A stretch of 64,000 bases of DNA from Pigmentiphaga sp. H8 (GCF_003854895.1 NZ_CP033966.1:1-64000), one strand, 5' to 3'; shown: positions 36,726 through 45,982, counted from the stretch's first letter. Notes: a model not told the origin generated them from the letters alone. Numbers and translations are program-made.

Positions 36726-37727
36726 ATGGAAATATTCCAGTTGCGGCGGGCCGAAGACGTGGCCCAGGCGGTGGGCGCCGCGGCCTATGCCGAGGACCGC
36801 CAGGGCTCGACGGTCCGGTTCCTGGCGGGCGGCACGACGCTGATCGACCTGATGAAGCTGGACGTCGAACGGCCGGCCATGGTGATCGACATCAGCCATC
36901 TGCCGCTGGACCGCATCGAGGCCACGCCCGAGCACGGCGTGCGCATCGGCGCGATGGTACGCAATTCGGACCTGGCGCAGGATCCGTTGATCCGCGAGCG
37001 CTATCCGGTGCTGTCGCAAGCGCTGCTGTCCGGGGCTTCGGCGCAGTTGCGCAACATGGCGACGACCGGCGGCAACCTGTTGCAGCGGACCCGCTGCGTG
37101 TATTTCCGCGACGTGGCGATGCCCTGCAACAAGCGCGAGCCGGGCTCGGGCTGCCCGGCCATCGGCGGCTACCACCGCAACCTGGCGGTGCTGGGGACCA
37201 GCGAAGCCTGTATCGCCAGCAACCCTTCGGACATGAACGTCGCGCTGATGGCGCTGGGCGCCACGATCGACATCCAGGGGCCCGAGGGCGCCCGCACGGT
37301 GGGTATCGACGATTTTTTCGTGCTGCCGGGCGACACGCCGCAGCGCGAGACGGTGCTGGAGCCAGGCGAGCTGATCACGCACGTGACGCTGCCGCCCCTG
37401 CCCGCCGGCACCCGTTCCCACTACCTGAAGCTGCGGGACCGCGCATCCTATGAATTCGCCCTGGCCTCGGCCGCGGTGGTCGTCACCATGGCCAACGGCA
37501 GCATCAAGACCGCGCGCGTCGCCATGGGCGGCATAGGCACGCGGCCCTGGCGTTCGGCGCCGGCGGACGTCCTGCTGGCGGGCGGGGCGCCTTCGGCGGC
37601 GGTGTTCGATGCGGCGGCGCGGGAACTGCTGCGCGAGGCGCGGCCGCACAGCCAGAACGCCTTCAAGGTCGAGCTGGCGCGGCGCTGCCTGGTCCATGCC
37701 CTGAATACCGCCACGGCCGCGGGCTGA
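36726..37727 (+). CDS. Molybdenum hydroxylase, FAD and 4Fe-4S medium subunit (PaoB-like)
   Basis: A 333-residue FAD-binding subunit. The FAD loops are FLAGGTTLIDLMK and TTGGNLLQRTRC. The insertion with C124, C134, C143 and C162 (RTRCVYFRD, PCNKREPGSGC, EACIASNP) matches the additional 4Fe-4S site of PaoB and 4-hydroxybenzoyl-CoA reductase-type subunits. The resemblance is closer to PaoB of aldehyde oxidoreductases. It starts 10 bases after the small-subunit stop and passes electrons from the molybdenum centre to the acceptor. Confidence 0.92.
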   Translation: MEIFQLRRAEDVAQAVGAAAYAEDRQGSTVRFLAGGTTLIDLMKLDVERPAMVIDISHLPLDRIEATPEHGVRIGAMVRNSDLAQDPLIRERYPVLSQALLSGASAQLRNMATTGGNLLQRTRCVYFRDVAMPCNKREPGSGCPAIGGYHRNLAVLGTSEACIASNPSDMNVALMALGATIDIQGPEGARTVGIDDFFVLPGDTPQRETVLEPGELITHVTLPPLPAGTRSHYLKLRDRASYEFALASAAVVVTMANGSIKTARVAMGGIGTRPWRSAPADVLLAGGAPSAAVFDAAARELLREARPHSQNAFKVELARRCLVHALNTATAAG

Positions 37728-37739
37728 CGGAGAGCAACG

Positions 37740-39962
37740 ATGACCCAGCACACCGAATCCCCCATAGGCGCCGGCCACATCCGGGTGGAAGGACCGTTGA
37801 AGGTGACGGGCCGCGCACGCTACGCGGCGGACCACGGCTTCCCGGACATGCTGCACGCCGTGCCCGTATGCGCCACCGTGGGCAAGGGACGCATCGTGGA
37901 CATCGAGGCCGGCGTCGCCCGCGGCATGCCGGGCGTGCGCAAGGTCTATACCCGCGAGAACATCGGCCGCTTTCCGCGCGTGGAAGAGAGCACGGCCAAG
38001 CTGGACGAGTACCGCCCGCCCATGGAGGACGACGAGATCCGCTACTACGGCCAGTACGTGGCGCTGGTGGTAGCCGACACGCTGGAGCAGGCGATGGCCG
38101 CGGCGGCGGCGGTGGCCGTGGAGTACGAGGCGCAGACGCCCGACGTGTCCATGGATCTCGCGGCCGACGACGAGCCGCGCGTGGACACCGAGCGGGGCGA
38201 TGCGGCCGCCGAGTTCGACCGCGCCGCGATCCGCATCGACCATACCTACACCACGCCCCCCGAGACCAACAATCCCCTGGAGATGCACGCCACCGTGGCC
38301 GTGCACGACGGCCGCGGCTACACGCTGTACGAAAGCACGCAGGGCATCGTGAACCACAAGGCGGCGATGGTGCGGATGCTGGACGTGCCGGACGACCGCG
38401 TCCGCATCGTTACCGAGCACGTGGGCTCGGGCTTCGGCAGCAAGCTGTGGCCCTGGGGGCATTCGCTGCTGGCCGCCGCCGCGGCGCGCGACCTGGGCCG
38501 GCCGGTCAAGCTGGTGCTGAGCCGCCGCATGATGTTCCACAACGTCGGGCATCGCTCCAACACGAGCCAGCGCGTGCGCCTGTCCGCCACCCGGGACGGC
38601 CGGCTGACGTCGTTGCGGCACGACTACCTGTTCCACGTGGCGATGGACGAATACCACAAGGAAAACTGCGGCGAGGCGACCGGTTTCCTGTACAGCACGC
38701 CCAACCTGCGCGCGGCCTATGGGTCGGCGCGGCGCAACATCGCGCCGACCACGTCCATGCGCGGGCCCGGCGCCGTGCCCGGCCTGTACGCGATCGAATC
38801 GGCCATGGACGAGCTGGCCATCGAGCTGGGCATGGATCCGGTCGAACTGCGGCTGCGCAACGAACCCGAACGGGACGAGGCGGCCGGCCTGCCGTTCTCG
38901 TCGCGCCACCTGCGCGAGTGCCTGCTGCAAGGCGCGGAGCGCTTCGGCTGGGCGCGGCGCGATCCGCGCGTGGGGTCCATGCGGCGCGACGGCCTGGTCC
39001 TGGGCTGGGGCATGGCGGCCTGTTCGTGGATGGCGGTCAGGCTGAAAGCGCAGGCCAGCGTGACGCTGCGGGCCGACGGCACCGCGCGGGTGGCCAGCGC
39101 CACGCAGGACATCGGCACCGGCACCTATACCGTGATGGCGCAGATGGCGGGCTCGGTGCTGGGCCTGCCGCCGGACCGCATCGAGGTGGCGCTGGGAGAT
39201 ACCTCGCTGCCTCCGGGACCCACGTCGGGGGGCTCGATGGCCACCGGTTCGCTGGTGCCCGCGGTCCTGGCCGCCGCCCGCGAGGCGGTCCGCCAACTGG
39301 CCGCCTGCGCCGCGCGCGCCGGCATCCCGCAACTGGCGAACCTGGCGGCCGAAGACCTGCGGTTGACCGATGGCCGCCTGCATGGCGAAGGCCGGCCGCC
39401 GTCGTCCGGGGTTTCTTTCCAGGACGTGCTGCGCGCGGCGGGTATCGGGCAGGTCGAGGGCCACGGACAATCCCAGGGCAGCGACGCCGATCCCCAGGCC
39501 AGGCGCCATTCCATGCATTCCTTCGGCGCGCATTTCGTCGAGGTGACCTGGGAGCCGGCCATCGCCCGGCTGCGCGTGACCCGCGTCGTGACGGTGATCG
39601 ATGCCGGGCGCATCATCAATCCGCGCACCGGCCGCAACCAGATCGAGGGGGCCGTCGTGATGGGGCTGGGCATGGCGCTGCTGGAGGAAACCTCCTACGA
39701 TCCGCGCCAGGGCGCGCCCATCAATAGCAACCTGGCGGACTACATGGTCGCCACCCATGCCGACGCGCCGGACATCGACGTGCACTTCGTCGAGCATCCG
39801 GATACCGTGCTGAACGAACTGGGTGCTCGCGGCATCGGCGAGATCGGACTGGCGGGCGTGGCGGCGGCCATTACCTCGGCCGTCCACCATGCCACGGGCG
39901 TGCGCGTGCGGGACCTGCCGGTGAAGATCGAGGCGCTGCTGGAGGCGCGGTCAGCGGGCTGA
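37740..39962 (+). CDS. Molybdenum hydroxylase, molybdopterin-binding large subunit (PaoC-like)
   Basis: A 740-residue catalytic subunit that binds molybdopterin cytosine dinucleotide or a similar cofactor and oxidises an aldehyde or N-heterocycle. Signature regions are GSGFGSKLWPWGHSLLAA, the RGPGAVPGLYAIESAMDELA segment, GPTSGGSMATGS and the C-terminal GIGEIGLAGVAAAI containing the active-site glutamate. Its 3' end overlaps the convergent LysR gene by 12 bases. No cofactor-insertion chaperone (PaoD/XdhC-like) is visible in the window. Confidence 0.93.
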   Translation: MTQHTESPIGAGHIRVEGPLKVTGRARYAADHGFPDMLHAVPVCATVGKGRIVDIEAGVARGMPGVRKVYTRENIGRFPRVEESTAKLDEYRPPMEDDEIRYYGQYVALVVADTLEQAMAAAAAVAVEYEAQTPDVSMDLAADDEPRVDTERGDAAAEFDRAAIRIDHTYTTPPETNNPLEMHATVAVHDGRGYTLYESTQGIVNHKAAMVRMLDVPDDRVRIVTEHVGSGFGSKLWPWGHSLLAAAAARDLGRPVKLVLSRRMMFHNVGHRSNTSQRVRLSATRDGRLTSLRHDYLFHVAMDEYHKENCGEATGFLYSTPNLRAAYGSARRNIAPTTSMRGPGAVPGLYAIESAMDELAIELGMDPVELRLRNEPERDEAAGLPFSSRHLRECLLQGAERFGWARRDPRVGSMRRDGLVLGWGMAACSWMAVRLKAQASVTLRADGTARVASATQDIGTGTYTVMAQMAGSVLGLPPDRIEVALGDTSLPPGPTSGGSMATGSLVPAVLAAAREAVRQLAACAARAGIPQLANLAAEDLRLTDGRLHGEGRPPSSGVSFQDVLRAAGIGQVEGHGQSQGSDADPQARRHSMHSFGAHFVEVTWEPAIARLRVTRVVTVIDAGRIINPRTGRNQIEGAVVMGLGMALLEETSYDPRQGAPINSNLADYMVATHADAPDIDVHFVEHPDTVLNELGARGIGEIGLAGVAAAITSAVHHATGVRVRDLPVKIEALLEARSAG

Positions 39963-40928
39963 CCGGCGGCGCTTTCCAGCCGTGGCTCCGTCCGCGGTGC
40001 CGGCCGGTTGCGGCCCGCCCCGGAACAGTTCCACGATCGCCTCCCGCAGCCAGGTGTTGCCCGGCTCCTGGTCGTGGCGCTTGTGCCAGTACACCATCAC
40101 GTCGTAGCCCGGCATCTGCACCGGCGGCGCGAAGTGGCACAGGCCCCAGCGCCGCGCCACCGACAGCGCGAGGTTGCGCGGCATGATGGCGACGACGTCG
40201 GTATCGGCCACCAGTTCGGCGATGGCCAGGAAGTGCGTCACCCGCGCCACCACCTGTTCGCTCATGCCGTTGGCGACCAGCATGCGCTCGATCAGCGTCG
40301 AGTGGTTGGTGCCCGCCACGTTCGGCACCACATGGCGCGCCCGCTTGAATTCGGGCAGGCTGAGCGTGCCGCGCGGCACGGTGGACGGCCGCGCCACGCA
40401 GGCATAGACGTCCGAGAACAGGATCCGGCTGCGCACGCCGGCGATGTCAGGGTTGATGGCGCCCAGCGCGAGGTCGATGGTGCCTTTCGACAGTTCCTGG
40501 GCCAGTTCTTCCGGGCTCGCGCTGGTGGCGATGGTCTCCACGCACAGCTGCGGCGCATGGTGCTGGAGATGGCGGATCAGTCGGGGCAGGAAGGTGTGCT
40601 CGCCGATGTCGGTCATCGCCAGGCGGAACACGCGGCGCGCGGTCGCCGGCACGAACGAGCCCTTCTCCAGCGTCTGGGCCAGGATCTGCAAGGCCTGGGA
40701 CACGGGGCCCACCAGTTCGTCGGCGAAGGGCGTGGGCTCGACGCCCTTGGCCAGCCGCACGAACAGCGGATCGCCGTACATGTCGCGCAGGCGGGCCAGC
40801 GCGTGGCTCATCGCGGGCTGGCTCAGCCCCAGCGCCTTGCCCGCCGCCGTGAGGTTGCGCGTGCGGTAGATGGCGTCGAACAGATCCAGCAGGTTCAGGT
40901 CCAGCTTGCGCGACAGCGGCTTGTCCAT
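39951..40928 (-). CDS. LysR-family regulator, NahR/NodD-like
   Basis: A 325-residue LysR regulator of the NodD/NahR-like branch, starting RKLDLNLLDLFDAIYRTRN with HTH AAGKALGLSQPAMSHALARL and the typical YGDPLFVRLAKGVEPTP. This branch often senses aromatic acids. It is divergent from the ring-hydroxylating dioxygenase operon (102-base gap with an inverted repeat) and overlaps the end of the molybdenum hydroxylase operon. Its most probable target is the dioxygenase operon. Confidence 0.92.
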   Translation of the reverse strand: MDKPLSRKLDLNLLDLFDAIYRTRNLTAAGKALGLSQPAMSHALARLRDMYGDPLFVRLAKGVEPTPFADELVGPVSQALQILAQTLEKGSFVPATARRVFRLAMTDIGEHTFLPRLIRHLQHHAPQLCVETIATSASPEELAQELSKGTIDLALGAINPDIAGVRSRILFSDVYACVARPSTVPRGTLSLPEFKRARHVVPNVAGTNHSTLIERMLVANGMSEQVVARVTHFLAIAELVADTDVVAIMPRNLALSVARRWGLCHFAPPVQMPGYDVMVYWHKRHDQEPGNTWLREAIVELFRGGPQPAGTADGATAGKRRRSAR

Positions 40929-40936
40929 GCCTTTGT

Positions 40937-40953
40937 CATTCTTCCAAAGAATG
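40937..40953. promoter_or_regulatory. CATTCTT-CCA-AAGAATG inverted repeat
   Basis: Perfect seven-base arms around CCA, starting eight bases upstream of the LysR start. It is a candidate site for autoregulation and for activation of the divergent dioxygenase operon. Confidence 0.5.
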
Positions 40954-41003
40954 AGTGAGATTCAATCATTTCATTTTACATATATCACCCCCAAACCTAA
41001 GAT

Positions 41004-41026
41004 TCGCTCCACATCGAGTGGAGCGA
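41004..41026 (+). promoter_or_regulatory. Leader hairpin enclosing the dioxygenase ribosome-binding site
   Basis: CGCTCCAC (41005-41012) and GTGGAGCG (41018-41025) are perfect eight-base arms around ATCGA, extended by a T-A pair at 41004/41026. The only Shine-Dalgarno candidate, GGAG at 41020-41023, lies inside the 3' arm and the ATG is five bases beyond the stem. In mRNA this hairpin would hide the ribosome site, suggesting translational control. Confidence 0.6.
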
Positions 41027-41030
41027 GACG

Positions 41031-42374
41031 ATGACGACATCGATATCCGCCAGCGGGCCCGGCTTCTCCGGGTACGTGCTGGACGAGGCGAACGGCGGCA
41101 GGTTCCTGGTCGATCGCGGGATCTACCGGGATCCGGCGCTGTTCGACGCCGAGATGGCCCGCATCTTCGAAAGCGGCTGGGTCTACCTGTGCCACGAGAG
41201 CGAGCTGCCCCGGCACGGCGACTACGTGACGCGCTACATGGGGCGCCAGCCCGTGGTGGTGAACCGCCGCAAGGACGGCAGCATCGGCGCCTTCGCCAAT
41301 GCCTGTGCGCACCGCGGCACGGTGGTCGCGCCGCTGCGCAAGGGGTCGGCCCGGAGCTTCACCTGCCGGTTCCACGGCTGGACCTATGCCGAGACGGGGC
41401 GCTGCATCAAGATCAAGAACCAGGAGACCGGCGCCTACGCGGACGACGAGAGCCTGCGCGACGGCTTCGGCCTGAAGGTGGTGCCCTGGGTGGAAAGCTA
41501 TCGGGGCTTCGTGTTCGGCAGCCTGCGCGCCGAGGTGGGCGAACTGGCGGATCACCTGGGACCGACGCGGGTCTGGATAGACCTGATGGTGGACCAGTCG
41601 CCCGAGGGGCTGGAAGTGGTCGAGGGCGATTCCACCTACATCATCCGCGGCAACTGGAAGATGGGCGGCGAGAACGGCGTCGATGGCTACCACGTCAGCA
41701 CCGTCCACCGCGTCTTCGCCGCCACGATGACCATGCGCGAGGAAGCGCGCGGCGGCGCCGGCACGCAGAAGACCGAGGCCGGCCGCATCGTGGGCAGGGT
41801 CGAATCGGGCACCGCGGATTTCGGCAACGGGCACATCGGCATCTGGGCCCGGCGCTCGACGCCGGAGGCCGCGCCGCTGTACGAGGCCCGCGAGCGCCTG
41901 CTGGGCGAGTTCGACGAACGCAAGGTGGACTGGATGGTCGGCATGGGCCGCAATCTCTACCTGTTCCCCAACATGCTGCTGTTCGACCAGCCCTCGACGC
42001 AGATCCGCATCCTGCGTCCGCTGTCGGCCGACCGCACCGAAGTCCGCATCCAGTGCATCGCGCCGCGCGGCGAAAGCCCCGAGGCCCGGGCGTCGCGGCT
42101 GCGCAAGTTCGTGGATTTCTACCTGCCCACGGGCATGGCCACCTCGGACGACATCGCCGCGCTGGAGGACACCGCCGTCGGCGGCGAAGCCCGGCTCAGC
42201 CGGTGGAACGACTACGGCCGGGGGGAGAAGGCCATGCAGCCCGGGGCGCAATGCCGGCCGCTGATGGACATAGGCTGCGAGGCGGTCGCGGCTTCCGACA
42301 ACTGGGACCACGAGGTCTTCTACCAGGGCTACTACCGCCACTGGCTGCGGGTGATGAACGAGGAGCGGGGCTGA
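41031..42374 (+). CDS. Ring-hydroxylating dioxygenase, alpha subunit (benzoate/anthranilate type)
   Basis: A 447-residue terminal oxygenase large subunit that hydroxylates an aromatic acid with O2. The Rieske cluster ligands are C92, H94, C112, H115 (ACAHRG and TCRFHGW). The mononuclear iron site shows D218, H221 and H226 (ENGVDGYHVSTVH), as in BenA/AntA-type enzymes. Alpha, beta and reductase are encoded in order, typical of class IB systems. Its stop overlaps the beta-subunit start (TGATG). Substrate is not determinable; benzoate- or anthranilate-like acids are plausible. Confidence 0.93.
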   Translation: MTTSISASGPGFSGYVLDEANGGRFLVDRGIYRDPALFDAEMARIFESGWVYLCHESELPRHGDYVTRYMGRQPVVVNRRKDGSIGAFANACAHRGTVVAPLRKGSARSFTCRFHGWTYAETGRCIKIKNQETGAYADDESLRDGFGLKVVPWVESYRGFVFGSLRAEVGELADHLGPTRVWIDLMVDQSPEGLEVVEGDSTYIIRGNWKMGGENGVDGYHVSTVHRVFAATMTMREEARGGAGTQKTEAGRIVGRVESGTADFGNGHIGIWARRSTPEAAPLYEARERLLGEFDERKVDWMVGMGRNLYLFPNMLLFDQPSTQIRILRPLSADRTEVRIQCIAPRGESPEARASRLRKFVDFYLPTGMATSDDIAALEDTAVGGEARLSRWNDYGRGEKAMQPGAQCRPLMDIGCEAVAASDNWDHEVFYQGYYRHWLRVMNEERG

Positions 42375-42871
42375 TGGTCGTCGATACCGACCTGCACGTG
42401 CAGGTATCCACCTTGCTGGCCCGCGAGGCCATCTACTTGGATGAGAAGAACTGGGACGCCTGGCTGGATCTGTTCGCGCCGGACGTCGAGTATTTCGTGC
42501 CCGCCTGGCTGTCGGAGGACGCCCTGACCACCGACCCGCGCACGCAGCTTTGCCTGATGCACATGGATTCCCGGCTGGGGCTGGAGGAGCGCGTGTTCCG
42601 CATCCGCAGCCGCGACTCGTTCGCGTCGCTGCCGTTGGACCGCACCGCGCACCAGACGACCAACATCCTGGTCACCGGGCAGTCCGGCGACGAGGTCGAG
42701 GTCAGTGCGTCCTGGCTGGTGCATTGCGTGGGACCGCGCGGCCAGGCCACGCGGGGCGGGCGCTACGACTACACGCTGCGGCGCACGGACGGCGGCCTGA
42801 AGATCGCCCGCAAGCGCATCGTGATGATCGACGAGAAGATCGAAGGCACGGTCGATGTCTATCATATCTAG
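42374..42871 (+). CDS. Ring-hydroxylating dioxygenase, beta subunit
   Basis: A 165-residue small subunit with the NTF2-like cone fold of dioxygenase beta subunits: REAIYLDEKNWDAWLDLFA, VEYFVPAWLSED, RIRSRDSF and KIARKRIVMIDEKIEG. It stabilises the alpha3beta3 complex. The ATG shares a base with the alpha stop, so synthesis is coupled and stoichiometric. The reductase gene starts 11 bases after its stop. Confidence 0.92.
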   Translation: MVVDTDLHVQVSTLLAREAIYLDEKNWDAWLDLFAPDVEYFVPAWLSEDALTTDPRTQLCLMHMDSRLGLEERVFRIRSRDSFASLPLDRTAHQTTNILVTGQSGDEVEVSASWLVHCVGPRGQATRGGRYDYTLRRTDGGLKIARKRIVMIDEKIEGTVDVYHI

Positions 42872-42882
42872 GTGGCCGCGCC

Positions 42883-43881
42883 ATGCATGACATCACCGCG
42901 ATCTTCGAGGACGGCAGGACGGTCCGCTTTCCTGCCCGGTCCGGCGAGGTGGTCTACCAGGCCGCCTATCGCGCCTCGGTGCAACTGGCCCACGACTGCC
43001 TGGAGGGCGCGTGCGGCGAATGCAAGGCCTGGTGCACGGCGGGCGAGTTTGAGCTGGACGACTACAGCGACGAGGCCTTGTCGCGCGAGGAACGCGACCA
43101 GGGGCAGACGCTGCTGTGCAAGATGCGGCCGCGCTCGTCCTGCGTGGTGGAACTGCCCTATCCTTCCAGCTTCCAGGCCGGACAGGCGCCGGCGTCCATC
43201 GAGGCGCGGCTGGCGGCGGTCGAGCGCGTCTCGTCCACGGTCGTGCGGACGCGGCTGGAGACGGCCGCGCCGCTGGACTTCCTGCCGGGCCAGTACGCCA
43301 ACCTGTCGGTGCCCGGCGCCGGCGTGTCGCGGGCCTATTCGTTCGCCAACCTGCCGGGAAGCAAGCTGCTGGAGTTCTTCCACAAGCTGGTGCCGGACGG
43401 CGCCATGAGCACCTACCTCGCCCAGCGCGCCACGGTGGGCGACACCTTGGCGCTGACGCCGCCGTCCGGTCATTTCTACCTGCGCGAGAATGGCCGGCCG
43501 CTGCTGCTGATCGCCGGAGGGACGGGGCTGGCGCCTTTCCTGTCCATGCTGGGCCACCTGGCGCGCGCGCCCCGGGCCGCGCCGCCGATCCGGCTGCTGG
43601 TCGGGGCCAACGCGGCGGCGGAGTTCTTCGCCCACGAGCAACTGGCCGAGCTGGCAGCCGTCCTGCCTGTCGAGATCGAGCGCATCGCGGTCTCCAGCGA
43701 AGGATGGACCGGCGCCGCCGGCCACGTCACGCAGCTGCTGCGCGAGGACATGCTGCGGGATGCGCCCGATGTCTATCTGTGCGGCCCGCCGCCCATGATC
43801 GAGTCCTGCGCCGGCTGGCTGGCGGCGCGGGGCGTGGACCGCCACCGGGTCCGGGCCGAGAAGTTTCTTCCCTCGGCCTGA
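42883..43881 (+). CDS. Dioxygenase reductase (BenC-like)
   Basis: A 332-residue electron-transfer flavoprotein that carries electrons from NADH to the oxygenase. The N-terminal plant-type ferredoxin has cysteines C39, C44, C47 and C79 (DCLEGACGECKAW and LLCKM). It is followed by a FAD-binding domain with RAYSFANLPG and an NAD domain with IAGGTGLAPFLSML and a terminal YLCGPPPMIE. This fusion order matches BenC/AntC-type reductases. The ATG at 42883 is used; a longer frame extends into the beta gene. Confidence 0.93.
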   Translation: MHDITAIFEDGRTVRFPARSGEVVYQAAYRASVQLAHDCLEGACGECKAWCTAGEFELDDYSDEALSREERDQGQTLLCKMRPRSSCVVELPYPSSFQAGQAPASIEARLAAVERVSSTVVRTRLETAAPLDFLPGQYANLSVPGAGVSRAYSFANLPGSKLLEFFHKLVPDGAMSTYLAQRATVGDTLALTPPSGHFYLRENGRPLLLIAGGTGLAPFLSMLGHLARAPRAAPPIRLLVGANAAAEFFAHEQLAELAAVLPVEIERIAVSSEGWTGAAGHVTQLLREDMLRDAPDVYLCGPPPMIESCAGWLAARGVDRHRVRAEKFLPSA

Positions 43882-43942
43882 ACGCGGGCCGGATCGCAAG
43901 TGACCGCAGTGTCACGCAGTGCCATACCTACTGGAGACAAGC

Positions 43943-44938
43943 ATGCCCAAGTCCATTCCGTCCGTCCGTACCCGGCGCGCCGCCTGTCTGCTCGTGGCCG
44001 GCAGCCTGCTGTCCGCTCACGCCGCCGTCGGCGCGAAAGAGGAAGCCTGGCCCGCCAAGCCCATCCGCGTCGTCGTGGCCTTCGCGCCCGGCGGGCTGAC
44101 CGACATCATCGCCCGGGCCTTCCAGCCGCGCCTGGCCGAGATCTTCGGCCAGCCGGTCATCATCGAGAACCGTCCCGCGGCCGGCGGGACCGTGGCCGAA
44201 GGCGCCGTGGCGCGGGCTGAGCCGGACGGCTACACGCTGCTGATGACCGCCGACGGCGTGCCGGCCAATCCGCATCTCTACAAGGGGCTGTCCTACGACA
44301 TGTTCCGGGACCTCCAGCCGGTCAGCCAACTGGTGCGCATTCCGCTGGTCATGCTGGTCAATCCTTCGCTGCCGGTGAAGTCCGTCAAGGAACTGGTCTC
44401 GTTCGCCGCCGCCGCGCCGGGCAAGTATTCCTACGCGAGCCCCGGGGCGGGCACCAGCAACCATCTGTTCTTCGAGGTGTTCAAGGACATGACCCGGATG
44501 GACATGGTGCATGCGCCGTACAAGGGCGGCAGCCCCGCCATGACCGATCTGGTGGGCGGGCACGTGCAGGCGCTGCTGATCTCGGCCACCCTGGCGGTGC
44601 CCCAGGCGCTGGGCGGGAAGGTGCGGGCGCTGGCGGTCACCAGCGACAAGCGCATGGACGCGCTGCCGGACGTGCCCACCTTCGCCGAGGCGGGCTATCC
44701 CACGTTCAATCCGCACCAGTGGACCGGCCTGTTCGTGCCGGCGGGCACGCCGCCGGCGCTGGTGGCCCGCATCCATCAGGCCTTCGCGAAGGCGGCCGAG
44801 GCGCCCGACGTGCGCGCGCGGCTGAAGGAACTGTCGGCCGATCCCTACATGACCACGCCCGAGGAGTTCAAGAAGAACCTCCGGAAGGACTACGACATGC
44901 TGGGCGCGCTGATCGAAAGCAAGGGCATCACGCGCTAG
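43943..44938 (+). CDS. Bug-family (TctC-like) periplasmic receptor
   Basis: A 331-residue receptor, signal SVRTRRAACLLVAGSLLSAH with cleavage near AVGAKEE. Ligand loops are APGGLTDIIARAF, AEPDGYTLLMT and APYKGGSPAMTDLVGG. The ATG at 43943 has CTGGAGAC upstream; an in-frame ATG at 43919 is less likely. It follows the dioxygenase reductase by 61 bases on the same strand, so it may bind the aromatic substrate of that operon. It is convergent with a porin gene, three bases apart. Confidence 0.92.
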   Translation: MPKSIPSVRTRRAACLLVAGSLLSAHAAVGAKEEAWPAKPIRVVVAFAPGGLTDIIARAFQPRLAEIFGQPVIIENRPAAGGTVAEGAVARAEPDGYTLLMTADGVPANPHLYKGLSYDMFRDLQPVSQLVRIPLVMLVNPSLPVKSVKELVSFAAAAPGKYSYASPGAGTSNHLFFEVFKDMTRMDMVHAPYKGGSPAMTDLVGGHVQALLISATLAVPQALGGKVRALAVTSDKRMDALPDVPTFAEAGYPTFNPHQWTGLFVPAGTPPALVARIHQAFAKAAEAPDVRARLKELSADPYMTTPEEFKKNLRKDYDMLGALIESKGITR

Positions 44939-44941
44939 CGC

Positions 44942-45982
44942 CTAGAACGAGTGCCGCATGCCGACCTGGAAGGCGGTCGGGTCCGAGACGCTGCCGGTGC
45001 CGACGCCGCTGTTGGCGAAGCGGCTCAGCTGGTAGTTGGCGGCCGCCTTGTTGGCGACGTGCGAATACTGGGCATACAGCGTCGTCCGCTTGGACAGGTC
45101 GTATTCGTAGCCCAGCGTGATCTGGCGCGCGTCGTTGCCCGAGGCGGCGGCCGGCCGCGATGCATCGAGCAGGCCCAGGCTGCCCAGCAGGCGGCCGCTG
45201 GACGTGACGTTGAAGCTGGCGCCCAGCGTCCACAGGCCGACCCGCGCATCGGGCGCCGCGCCGTTGTCGGTGCGGAACTGCCAGTAGCTCAGGTAGAGCT
45301 TGGCGCGCCCCAGGTCGTAGCTGCCGCCGGCCATCCATTCGTTGGTGGCGTGCACGCCGGCGTTCAGCACGTCGACGCGGTTCCAGGCCAGGCCCAGGTA
45401 CAGCGGGCCCCGCTGGTACTGGCCGGCCGCGCCGGCATGGCGGCCCATCTTGCCCTGGGTCGTGCTTTCCGCTCCCAGGCTGTAGAACAGGCCCGCGCGC
45501 AAGCCTTTCCAGACCGGGCTGTCGTAGCGGACGGCGTTGTCGGTGCGCGAGACGCCGGCGGCCATCAGCACCTGGGAGGTGCTGTACGGCGCGACGTTGA
45601 AGGCGTTCGAGCGGATCTTCAGGTCGTAGATGGGGCTGTACTCGCGGCCCGCCGTCAGCGTGCCCCACCGGCCGGACAGGCCCACCACCGACCGGCCGCC
45701 GAAAAACTGGCCACCCACCTGGGTGCCGTCGTCGACGTTGAAGCGGCCCTCCAGCACGAACAGCGCCCGGTTGCCGTTGCCGAGGTCCTCGGTGCCGCGC
45801 AGGCCCCAGCGCGACTGGGTCAGACCGCCGGACTGGAGCCGCGTGGCCTTGTTGTCGCCGGACTTGATGTACTCGATCGAGGCATCGACGATGCCATACA
45901 GGGTGACGTTGCCCTGGGCGTGGGCCAGGCCGGGCGCCAGGGCGGCGGCCGCCAGGGCCAGCAGGGGCTTGAATGTCTTCAT
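44942..45982 (-). CDS. Gram-negative porin (betaproteobacterial type)
   Basis: A 346-residue general porin with a signal peptide (MKTFKPLLALAAAALAPGLA, cleavage AHA/QG). It begins with the usual QGNVTLYGIVDASIEYI and has alternating amphipathic strands including RWGLRGTEDLGNGNRALFVLEG. It ends in the outer-membrane signature phenylalanine (FQVGMRHSF). GGAGACACCCG precedes the ATG. It probably gives small organic anions access to the periplasmic receptors encoded around it, and lies downstream of a Bug gene on the same strand. Confidence 0.93.
   Translation of the reverse strand: MKTFKPLLALAAAALAPGLAHAQGNVTLYGIVDASIEYIKSGDNKATRLQSGGLTQSRWGLRGTEDLGNGNRALFVLEGRFNVDDGTQVGGQFFGGRSVVGLSGRWGTLTAGREYSPIYDLKIRSNAFNVAPYSTSQVLMAAGVSRTDNAVRYDSPVWKGLRAGLFYSLGAESTTQGKMGRHAGAAGQYQRGPLYLGLAWNRVDVLNAGVHATNEWMAGGSYDLGRAKLYLSYWQFRTDNGAAPDARVGLWTLGASFNVTSSGRLLGSLGLLDASRPAAASGNDARQITLGYEYDLSKRTTLYAQYSHVANKAAANYQLSRFANSGVGTGSVSDPTAFQVGMRHSF

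Noticed and set aside
36570..39890. A 1106-codon minus-strand open frame opposite the molybdenum-hydroxylase genes
   Set aside because: Antisense of two well-supported genes; composition is typical of a GC-frame artefact.
43900..43915. Short GTGAC/GTCAC inverted repeat and CGCAGTG direct repeats between the reductase and Bug genes
   Set aside because: Five-base arms are too short to separate from chance and the genes are probably co-transcribed.
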